DNA of 5,217 nt from DASXAQ01 sp036406615. GTDB lineage: Bacteria; Actinomycetota; UBA4738. Of the stretch, positions 1 through 5,101 are shown piece after piece. Under the pieces are notes generated by a model, which saw nothing but the letters and a program-made list of their open reading frames with translations, had not been told where the DNA came from and made no database searches. The position numbers and the translations under genes were made by a program. How positions within the stretch are numbered: the stretch's first letter is position 1; every line of letters starts with the position of its first letter. The stretch spans positions 1 through 5,217 of the forward strand of contig DASXAQ010000007.1 of assembly GCA_036406615.1 (NCBI GenBank). The letters run 5' to 3'.

Positions 1-840
1 GTGCACGGCCTTCAGCCAGTTCGCCGCGCCGTTCTGCATGTTCCGGTTGTAGCCGATGAAGTACTGCTCTCCGACCCATTGGATGCCGCAGTTGCAGCCG
101 GGCCGGTGCTGGCCCTCGGCGCGCACCTTGTACGTCACGTAGGTCCTGGCGGCGATTGCGAACACGTGCAGCGCCACCGATGGCCACGTGGCCGGGACCT
201 CGCCGACGCCCTCGACGTAGTACTCCGTCGGGAGCTGCAGGATGATCCGCTCCTTCGACACGCACGTGCCGCACGGCTTGTAGATGTTCAGCTCCAGGAA
301 ACCGTGGTTGAAGTGGAACCCGCGCTGCGGCAGGTACACGATGGAGCCAAGGCTGGCGAAGCGCACGTAGAGGTGGTGCGCCGAGTTGCCCCAGGCGTGG
401 CCGCCGACGTACGTCCCGTTGCTCCGCTTGACCCAGTAGCGGCCGCTGCGGTCGTAGATCGTCCAGGTGGCGCCGGCCGGGATCGTCGCGACGAACGGCC
501 CGGTCTGCGGATCGTCGAGCCGGAGCTGCGCCGAGCCGTGCCACGCCTGGACCGGGATGGAGGACGCGCCCTGCACCAGCCCCACGCGGATGAAGTCCGG
601 GTCGGAGGCCTTCGCGATCGTCGTCCCCGGATAGAAGTGGGACAGGATGCCGTTCGTGCTCCAGTGCTGCAGGGCCATCCCGTAGACGCCCCAGGCGCCC
701 ATGCCCACACCGTGGCCGTAGCCGGCGCCGAAGAAGTGGTAGGTGGGCGGCGTGTCCGCGCGGGCCTGCCCCGTCCCGGAGGAGGAGGTGCCCACCAGCG
801 CCGCCACGAGCAGCAGAGCGAGGATCCCCGAACGTCTCAC
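1..840 (-). CDS. Secreted SpoIID/LytB-domain protein (partial, C-terminus beyond left edge)
   Basis: Reading from a GTG at 840, 280 codons stay open to the window edge, so the C-terminus is missing. Residues 1-28 form a signal peptide (MRRSG, then a Leu/Ala/Val-rich core, ending ARA before DTPP). Residues 38-56 carry the glycine-rich motif GAGYGHGVGMGAWGVYGMA, and 'GILSHFYPGTTI' follows at 64-75. Both are typical of SpoIID/LytB-domain proteins. Residues 208-238 (YVEGVGEVPATWP...AIAARTYV) match the family's core 'YV.GVV..EMP.SWP.EALKAQAVAARTYA'. E214 sits where SpoIID has its catalytic glutamate, which is known to cleave peptidoglycan glycan strands as a lytic transglycosylase. Cysteines at 190, 193, 249 and 251 could form disulfides outside the cell. 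The helix that normally reads EALKAQAVAARTY is degenerate here (SVALHVFAIAARTY). No Shine-Dalgarno lies close to the GTG; a GGGAGGG is 17 bases upstream. The start is chosen because it gives a clean signal peptide; an in-frame GTG at 882 is a weaker alternative. In non-sporulating bacteria such proteins are thought to act on the cell wall; the exact role here is unknown. Confidence 0.88.
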   Translation of the reverse strand, partial: MRRSGILALLLVAALVGTSSSGTGQARADTPPTYHFFGAGYGHGVGMGAWGVYGMALQHWSTNGILSHFYPGTTIAKASDPDFIRVGLVQGASSIPVQAWHGSAQLRLDDPQTGPFVATIPAGATWTIYDRSGRYWVKRSNGTYVGGHAWGNSAHHLYVRFASLGSIVYLPQRGFHFNHGFLELNIYKPCGTCVSKERIILQLPTEYYVEGVGEVPATWPSVALHVFAIAARTYVTYKVRAEGQHRPGCNCGIQWVGEQYFIGYNRNMQNGAANWLKAVH

Positions 841-861
841 CGCAGCACCAGTATCGACCCT

Positions 862-893
862 CCCGGCGCCGGACCTGAACACCCGGCGCCGGG
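862..893 (-). terminator. GC hairpin between the propeller gene and the SpoIID-like gene, possible terminator
   Basis: An 11-bp perfect stem (862-872 with 883-893) encloses a 10-base loop. Each arm contains the self-complementary decamer CCGGCGCCGG. It lies 20 bases past the stop codon at 913-915 and is read on the minus strand before the GTG at 840. No T-tract follows, so it is not a canonical intrinsic terminator. U-less hairpins of this kind are common in GC-rich actinobacteria. It could equally be an attenuator or an mRNA-stabilising element. Confidence 0.45.
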
Positions 894-912
894 TCGGTCG
901 AGGAACCGGTGG

Positions 913-2073
913 CTAGGCGGCAGTCCAGGTGTGGCCGTCCCAGTGCTCCAGCTCGTTCTTGCTCCCGCCGTGGTTGGCGAAGTCGAAGCCGCCCGCCCAC
1001 ACGTCGGTCGAGGACACCACGCTCACCGAGTTCAGGATGTTGTTGTGCGAGCCCGGACTCGCGCCCGTCACCGGCTTCCACTTCGTGCCGTTCCACCGCA
1101 GGATCAGGTCGAAGCCGTCCGATCCGGAGATGAACCTCCCGACGGCCCACGCTTCGTTGTTGCCGACGATGTCGACGCCGTTCAGGTCGTTCCCGACCGT
1201 CCCGCCGGGGTTCGGGCTCTGGACGCGCTTCCACTTGTTGCCGTTCCATCTCAGGATCAGCGTCTCCGAGCCGGCAGTCGGGAAGTTCTCGCCCACGGCC
1301 CACGCGTTCGAGGCCGAGCTCACGCTGACGGCCTTCAGCTCGTCGTCGAAGCCGCTGGGGCTCGGGCTGGGGACGATGGTCCAGTTGCCGCCGTCGAAGT
1401 GCTCGATCAGCGTCGAGGTCACGTTGTCGTCGAAGGCCTGGCCCACCGCCCAGATGTCGGTTGCGCTCCGCGCGTCGATGCCGTTCAGGAAGTTGTTGCC
1501 CGGAGCGTTCGGGCTCGAGACCTGTGACCAGCTCGCGCCATTCCAGTGCAGGATCAACGTCTGCTGCTCGGTCCCGTCGAAGAAGCCACCCACGGCCCAC
1601 GCGTTCGTGGGCGAGATGGCGGTGACGCCGGTCAGGAGGGCCTGACTGACGCCCGGGTTCGGCGTCGCGACCTGCGACCAGCTCAGGCCGTTCCATCGCA
1701 GCGCCAGCGTGTTGGTGCGGGATCCGTCGCTGAACTGGCCGACGGCCCACGCGTCCTTGGCGGCGTCGGCGCTCACCGCGGCCAGGCCGCTGCCGTGCGT
1801 GCCGCCCGGGGTCGGGCTGGGCACCTTCTTCCAGGTCGATCCGTTGAACTTCAGGACCAGCGTGTCCTGCTCCGAGCCGGTGAAGAAGTCGCCCACGGCC
1901 CAGGCGAAGGTCGACGAGACGGTGCTCACGCCGGTGATCCGGTCCGACATGCCGGGGTTCGGCACGGTCGGCGAGGCCCCTTCCGTCGATGCGAACGAGG
2001 GCGCCGCGGCAAACGACACGAGCAGCGCGAACGCGAACGCGGACGCGGCGCGGCGGAAAGCGGTGGTGATCAT
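913..2073 (-). CDS. Secreted seven-repeat 'WAVG' beta-propeller-like protein
   Basis: The product has 386 residues. The ATG at 2073 is chosen because an AGGGGGGG tract ends 7 bases upstream and because it gives a clean signal peptide: MITTAFRR, a hydrophobic core, then PSFA/STEG with cleavage near residue 28. A longer reading from GTG 2175 adds an Arg-rich segment unlike a signal peptide. The mature protein consists of seven repeats of about 50 residues. Their consensus is L.gV...S...AWAVG.f.dG....tLilrWNG..W..V.SPnPG. The tryptophans of the WAVG motif fall at residues 58, 109, 159, 208, 258, 309 and 359; the last reads WAGG. The N-terminal SPTVPNPG (34-41) resembles the tail of a repeat, and the last repeat lacks that tail, as expected for a ring closed by pairing of the two ends. 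No catalytic motif is visible. Related repeat proteins occur in actinobacteria and Chloroflexi, usually unnamed. A binding or scaffold role outside the membrane is inferred. Confidence 0.9.
   Translation of the reverse strand: MITTAFRRAASAFAFALLVSFAAAPSFASTEGASPTVPNPGMSDRITGVSTVSSTFAWAVGDFFTGSEQDTLVLKFNGSTWKKVPSPTPGGTHGSGLAAVSADAAKDAWAVGQFSDGSRTNTLALRWNGLSWSQVATPNPGVSQALLTGVTAISPTNAWAVGGFFDGTEQQTLILHWNGASWSQVSSPNAPGNNFLNGIDARSATDIWAVGQAFDDNVTSTLIEHFDGGNWTIVPSPSPSGFDDELKAVSVSSASNAWAVGENFPTAGSETLILRWNGNKWKRVQSPNPGGTVGNDLNGVDIVGNNEAWAVGRFISGSDGFDLILRWNGTKWKPVTGASPGSHNNILNSVSVVSSTDVWAGGFDFANHGGSKNELEHWDGHTWTAA
916..1947 (-). repeat. Seven tandem ~150-bp coding repeats (WAVG blades)
   Basis: The repeat units inside the propeller gene are 49-51 codons apart, measured between WAVG tryptophans. 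Most of the similarity is at protein level, but some identity survives at DNA level. The 19-mer CCCACGGCCCACGCGTTCG occurs at 1292-1310 and again at 1589-1607, two units apart. Close variants lie near 1140, 1739 and 1892. This points to growth by internal duplication. Confidence 0.85.
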
Positions 2074-2168
2074 TTCCATTCCCCCCCTGCGAATTCGGCC
2101 GGCCCGTGTGGTTCTACGAACGCGAACCTGCGTTGGTTCAGGCCGTATTCCCCACCGGGACGTGACAT
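2070..2168 (-). CDS. Candidate 32-residue small protein or leader peptide, coupled to the propeller gene
   Basis: This short ORF fills most of the gap upstream of the propeller gene. It begins MSRPGGEYGLNQRR and ends AGGEWK before TGA. Its start has the best Shine-Dalgarno in the window: GGGAGGTGAT, with GGAGG six bases before the ATG. Its TGA overlaps the ATG of the propeller gene as ATGA, the classical arrangement for translational coupling. Against it, about 62% of its codons end in G or C, visibly fewer than in the neighbouring genes, and it includes AGG and several A-ending codons. It has no hydrophobic segment and matches no family I recognise. It may be a true small protein, a leader peptide whose translation opens the downstream start, or a chance ORF behind a misplaced SD. 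The in-frame GTG/ATG of the propeller ORF at 2175/2172 sits too close to this SD to use it well. Confidence 0.45.
   Translation of the reverse strand: MSRPGGEYGLNQRRFAFVEPHGPAEFAGGEWK
2081..2088 (-). promoter_or_regulatory. Ribosome binding site deciding the ATG at 2073
   Basis: On the minus strand the tract reads AGGGGGGG. It ends 7 bases before the ATG at 2073 but only 1 base before the in-frame ATG at 2079, so 2073 is preferred. The run of seven G residues also lies inside the small upstream ORF. Confidence 0.55.
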
Positions 2169-2172
2169 GCAT

Positions 2173-2180
2173 CACCTCCC
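2173..2180 (-). promoter_or_regulatory. Strong Shine-Dalgarno for the small ORF
   Basis: The minus strand reads GGGAGGTG, continuing into AT. Nine consecutive bases (GGAGGTGAT) match the 16S anti-SD complement. Spacing of six bases to the ATG at 2168 is ideal. The upstream half overlaps the palindrome CTCCCGGGAG (2176-2185). Confidence 0.6.
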
Positions 2181-2217
2181 GGGAGAGCGCGTCGGTTCCG
2201 TCGCCCGGCGGCGCGAG

Positions 2218-3117
2218 CTAGGCGCCGGCCGCCCGGGAGGGACGCTCGACCCGCTGCGGGGTCGCGCCGGGGGTGGCCCGGTCGAGCGCGTCCCAGCCGG
2301 AGTCCTCGCGGCGCGCCTCGTGCTCGGCGGCCGCGCCGCCGCGGATCCCGAACAGCCGCTTCGCGTACAGCAGGTACACGACGACGGCGATGTTCAGCAC
2401 GAACGCGACGATCTTCAGGACCGACACCCGCGCGGTCAGCTCGTAGATCTCCAGCGGCAGGAACGACGCCGTGACGATCAGCGTGAGGTACTCGGCCCAC
2501 CGCTGCATGTACCAGAGGCCGACGGCCTCCACCCCCTCCACCACGCCGTACGCGGCGAGCGCGAGCCCGGTGAGCAGCAGCTTCTGACTCGAGTACGAGA
2601 ACACCTTGGCCAGCTCGCCCAGGATCCCGCCGTGCGGCGCCGGCGACGTCCCACCGACCGTTCCCTGGAACGCCTGCAGCAGCCGGAGGTACGTGTTCTG
2701 GAGGTCGTCCCGGTTCGCCGCGAACAGGAACACGGCAGCAGCCAGGACGGCGAGGACGAGGAAGTGGAGGCCGCGGTCGATGGCGATCAATCGCAGCACG
2801 AACTTGTCGCGGAGCGCGCGGCCGCGCAGCGGAAGCTCGATGTGGTCGCGGTCGGGCGGGTGGTCCTTCGCGGGGTTCGACGGCGGCGCAAGGGGCAGCC
2901 ACGAGTCGCACCGGAGGCACCGGTACCAGCGCGTGCCCTCCTCCTCGCGCACGAACGCGGCGTCCTGCGGGCGGACGTGCGCGGCATCCATCCCGACCAG
3001 CTCGTGGCCGCTGAACCCGCACGCGATCAGCTCGTAGTGGAACGTGGGCCGGAAGCGCTTCGGCTTCTCGATGCCGGGGAGCGGCCGCGCCCCCCGGTCC
3101 GTCACCTCGCCGCTCAT
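2218..3117 (-). CDS. DUF2127-family membrane protein with N-terminal zinc-ribbon-like segment
   Basis: The product has 299 residues. The N-terminal part (25-76) is soluble and contains C33, H38 and the pair C67/C70 in 'WYRCLRCDSWL'. This matches the 'EAWRCLRCG' segment of actinobacterial DUF2127 proteins and suggests a metal-binding ribbon. 'LRGRALRDKFVLRLIAIDRGLH' (97-118) leads into the first hydrophobic helix (about 116-133). Three more follow at about 180-202, 207-227 and 233-252. The segment 'YGVVEGVEAVGLWYMQRWAEYLT...FLPLEIYEL' (190-226) is the hallmark of DUF2127, as is the 'VLNIAVVVYLLYAKRLF' helix. The C-terminal 40 residues are charged, Pro/Ala/Arg-rich and probably cytoplasmic. The family's function is not known. 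The ATG is the only plausible start ahead of the ribbon, and no Shine-Dalgarno is visible. The gene starts 43 bases after the stop of the hydrolase gene with no convincing terminator between them, so co-transcription is likely. Confidence 0.88.
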   Translation of the reverse strand: MSGEVTDRGARPLPGIEKPKRFRPTFHYELIACGFSGHELVGMDAAHVRPQDAAFVREEEGTRWYRCLRCDSWLPLAPPSNPAKDHPPDRDHIELPLRGRALRDKFVLRLIAIDRGLHFLVLAVLAAAVFLFAANRDDLQNTYLRLLQAFQGTVGGTSPAPHGGILGELAKVFSYSSQKLLLTGLALAAYGVVEGVEAVGLWYMQRWAEYLTLIVTASFLPLEIYELTARVSVLKIVAFVLNIAVVVYLLYAKRLFGIRGGAAAEHEARREDSGWDALDRATPGATPQRVERPSRAAGA

Positions 3118-3160
3118 ACGCGGCCAGCGTACGCCCGGCGGCGGGCCATCGACGGTCGGG

Positions 3161-4918
3161 CTACTTGAAGCGGACTCCCGCCATCCTGAACATCGTCAGG
3201 CTCTGCGGCGAGGAGTCGAGCCAGAACCGGTAGTTCTTGGCGCCGGTGTTCGTCCACAGAACGGCCTGCAGGTCGGTCCACGCGTGGAACATGTTGGCCG
3301 CCGCCTGCAGCCACCGAGCCTTCCGCAGCGGCATGCGTGGAAACTCATCGCAGCCGACCTCGCCGATCAGCATCGACTTGCCGTGGGCGACCGCGAACCG
3401 GTGCGCGGCCGCGAAGATCTCGCCCGGCGTCCGCCACTTGTACGTGCGGCTGTAGCCGTCGACCGCGAGCACGTCGTAGTTCGCCGGCTGGTACCGCCCG
3501 GCGACGCCGGTGTTGAAGGCGCTCGCCGTCGGCGCCCACACCCACTGGACGTTGGTCACGCCCAAGCGGTTGAACAGGTCGTGCAGGTGGTTGTACGCAC
3601 GGACGTAGTCGGCCGGCGTCCCGCACACGGGGTGATGGCCGGTGTTGTTCGTCATCTCGTGGTGGTAGCCGAAGTGGATCGTGTAGCCGAAGTTCGTGAT
3701 CTCCCGGGCGATCTCGGTCCAGCGCGCGTCGTACCTGCCGGCCGCCACGTCCGCCCAGCGGGCGCACACGGAGCGGCCGTTCACGACGAAGAACGAGTTG
3801 ATGTTCAGGTAGATGTAGCCGCCGATCGACGCCAGCCGCTCCATGTCCTCCGTCGGCACCTGCGCCGTGCTCAGGTTCTGGTAGATGCGCTCTCCCGAGA
3901 AGTCGCGTCCCAGCCTGGACTCGAGCTCTTCGATGACCTGGTCCGAGCTCTGGCTGCCTCGGGGCGCCGAGTAGATGCCCCAGAAGATGTCGGCCGGTGC
4001 CGGCGCCTGCAGCTGCGAGAAGGTCAGGGCGTCCCCGGTCGGCTTCCACGAGGGCTGGCCGTCCAGGCTGGCGCCGTCGGTCTCCTGCTGGGGCGTGCCT
4101 CCGGTCGCCGGCATCAGGTACACCTGGGGGAACCCGGTCCGGTTGCTGGAGAAGGCGAGCGTGGCGCCGTCCTTGGACCATGCGGGCGACCCGTCGGCGG
4201 CCAGGGATAGCGTGAGGCGGCGCGAGACGCCGCCGCGCGTCGGGGCCGTGTAGACGTCGAGGCTGCCCGCGCGGTTCGACGCGAAGGCCATCGTCGCGCC
4301 GTCCGGCGACCATGCCGGCTGCACGTCCGCGGCGGTGCTCCACGTGATGCGCGCGAGCGCGTGCCCGTCCGTCGCGATCGTGAAGACGTTCCAGTTCCCG
4401 CCGCGGTTGGACGCGAACCCGATCCGGCCACCCCCGGGCGACCACGTCGGCTCGATGTCCGTCCACGGTCCGGAGGTGACCCGCTGGACGTCGCTGCCGT
4501 CGGCAGCCATCGTGTAGAGGTCGTACGTGCCGCTGCGGTCCGTTGCGAACGCGATGCGCGACCCGTCCGGTGACCACGTCGGCTGCACGTCGTCCCACGA
4601 GCCTGACGTGAGCTGCGATTGGTTGCCACCGTCCGGGTCCATGACGAACAGGTGGTAGTGACCGTCGGGATTCGCCGCGTACGCGATCCTGTTTCCGTCC
4701 GGCGACCACGCCGGATGCTCGTGCGTCGCGGCGCCGTCCGTCAGGGTCTTGCCGTCGCCGCCGACGCGCACGCGCGCGATCTGCGTCGTCGCGTCGTCGG
4801 CGCCCGCCGGCGGTGCGATCGTCGCGCCCGCCGCGATGATGCCGACGGCGATGACCAACGACGTCGCAATGCGGCGCCGGAGACGCGTCGCGGGCTTCGA
4901 TGCGGCCATGCGTTCCAT
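3161..4918 (-). CDS. Secreted TolB-like propeller fused to a GH26-like glycoside hydrolase
   Basis: The product has 585 residues from the ATG at 4918, preferred because GGTGA lies 7 bases upstream; a GTG at 5020 would add 34 non-signal-like residues. Residues 1-40 form a signal peptide (RLRRR, hydrophobic core, PAGA before DD). Residues 47-309 hold six PD40/WD40-like blades with the motif 'QPAWSPDG..IAFASNR.G..DVYTM..DG....LT'. Their tryptophans lie at 71, 115, 159, 203, 247 and 291, exactly 44 residues apart. Residues 311-585 resemble clan GH-A, best GH26 (mannanase-type). They contain HHEMTNN with E421 as likely acid/base, 'WVWAPTAS' (459-466), 'YDVLAVDGYS' (481-490) and 'LIGEVGCDE' with E520 as likely nucleophile, then a C-terminal Trp-rich strand 'AVLWTNTG'. 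Three cysteines lie in this domain (385, 432, 523). The enzyme should retain anomeric configuration and act outside the cell. The substrate is unknown, and related folds such as GH39 or GH5-like cannot be excluded. It diverges from the gene at 5102. Confidence 0.9.
   Translation of the reverse strand: MERMAASKPATRLRRRIATSLVIAVGIIAAGATIAPPAGADDATTQIARVRVGGDGKTLTDGAATHEHPAWSPDGNRIAYAANPDGHYHLFVMDPDGGNQSQLTSGSWDDVQPTWSPDGSRIAFATDRSGTYDLYTMAADGSDVQRVTSGPWTDIEPTWSPGGGRIGFASNRGGNWNVFTIATDGHALARITWSTAADVQPAWSPDGATMAFASNRAGSLDVYTAPTRGGVSRRLTLSLAADGSPAWSKDGATLAFSSNRTGFPQVYLMPATGGTPQQETDGASLDGQPSWKPTGDALTFSQLQAPAPADIFWGIYSAPRGSQSSDQVIEELESRLGRDFSGERIYQNLSTAQVPTEDMERLASIGGYIYLNINSFFVVNGRSVCARWADVAAGRYDARWTEIAREITNFGYTIHFGYHHEMTNNTGHHPVCGTPADYVRAYNHLHDLFNRLGVTNVQWVWAPTASAFNTGVAGRYQPANYDVLAVDGYSRTYKWRTPGEIFAAAHRFAVAHGKSMLIGEVGCDEFPRMPLRKARWLQAAANMFHAWTDLQAVLWTNTGAKNYRFWLDSSPQSLTMFRMAGVRFK
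3992..4780 (-). repeat. Six tandem 132-bp coding repeats (PD40/TolB-like blades)
   Basis: The W-S-P-D-G motifs recur at an invariant 44 codons (132 bases) with no insertion or deletion across six units. Units five (AWSKDG) and six (SWKPTG) are the most divergent. The N-terminal strand 'IARVRVGGDGKTLT' resembles the outer strand of the other blades, while the sixth blade lacks it, consistent with ring closure by the N-terminus. Confidence 0.85.
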
Positions 4919-4925
4919 TCGGCCG

Positions 4926-4930
4926 TCACC
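4926..4930 (-). promoter_or_regulatory. Ribosome binding site deciding the ATG at 4918
   Basis: The minus strand reads GGTGA, complementary to the 16S tail (part of GGAGGTGA), 7 bases before the ATG. An in-frame ATG at 4909 has only a weak GGAA at 4-base spacing. Confidence 0.5.
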
Positions 4931-5052
4931 GCGAACGGCTTGACGGGGAAATGCGTGGGCCCGTCCGGGGGGATCTGCCTTCCCCGAACGGTTTAGGCCC
5001 AATGCCTGATGACTAGACACTTCGTCCGGTGAACGATTGAACCGATACCAGA

Positions 5053-5076
5053 CGGACCGCGCGAGCGCGCGGTTCG
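5053..5076 (+). other. Stem-loop in the probable 5' leader of the plus-strand gene
   Basis: CGGACCGCGC (5053-5062) pairs with GCGCGGTTCG (5067-5076) around a GAGC tetraloop, giving a 10-bp stem with one G-U pair. The G-U becomes an A-C mismatch on the minus strand, so the structure is more stable as plus-strand RNA. It ends 13 bases before the Shine-Dalgarno of the gene at 5102, so it could affect translation or mRNA stability. Confidence 0.4.
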
Positions 5077-5089
5077 GGAAGCACCGTCC

Positions 5090-5095
5090 GAGGGG
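5090..5095 (+). promoter_or_regulatory. Ribosome binding site of the plus-strand gene
   Basis: GAGGGG lies 6 bases before the ATG at 5102. It is a good match and spacing, and fixes that start over the in-frame ATG at 5111. Confidence 0.6.
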
Positions 5096-5101
5096 TCGGC
5101 G

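Larger units (their letters stand above)
4919..5101. promoter_or_regulatory. Divergent intergenic region between the hydrolase gene and the plus-strand secreted gene
   Basis: These 183 bases separate two divergently transcribed genes for exported proteins, so both promoters should lie here. The stretch around 5005-5045 is richer in A/T than the flanks and is the likeliest promoter zone. I could not place a convincing -35/-10 pair on either strand. A second possible structure pairs 4969-4973 with 4981-4985. If the minus-strand start is really the GTG at 5020, the non-coding part shrinks to 81 bases. Confidence 0.45.

Noticed and set aside
1..1527. Plus-strand open frame of about 508 codons
   Set aside because: It runs antisense across two clear minus-strand genes. 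The translation is low-complexity Arg/Val/Asp/Pro-rich, as expected from the complement of GC-rich coding DNA.
2109..2127. Inverted repeat GGTTC...GAACC in the gap upstream of the propeller gene, considered as an operator
   Set aside because: The arms are only five bases, the inner bases do not pair consistently, and it falls within the candidate small ORF.
2138..3022. Minus-strand 294-codon frame overlapping the DUF2127 gene
   Set aside because: It is an Arg/Ala/Pro-rich shadow; the overlapping frame has clear membrane helices and family motifs.
3133..3146. Small hairpin between the hydrolase and DUF2127 genes, considered as a terminator
   Set aside because: The stem is only 5 bp with no T-tract, and it sits just upstream of the next start codon, so it does not argue against co-transcription.
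1546..3168. Plus-strand open frame of about 540 codons
   Set aside because: It is antisense to the propeller and DUF2127 genes, with Arg/Gly/Glu-rich composition and no recognisable domain.
3044..4210. Plus-strand open frame of about 388 codons
   Set aside because: It is antisense to the propeller-hydrolase gene, whose motifs and exact repeat period prove the minus-strand frame.
3345..4709. Minus-strand 454-codon frame inside the hydrolase gene
   Set aside because: It is a shifted frame of the same gene, made of Arg-rich low-complexity sequence without motifs.
4930..5060. Possible cyclic-dinucleotide riboswitch upstream of the hydrolase gene (minus strand contains GGCCTAAACC)
   Set aside because: The other conserved blocks of the c-di-GMP and c-di-AMP riboswitch classes are missing, and no matching set of helices could be drawn.
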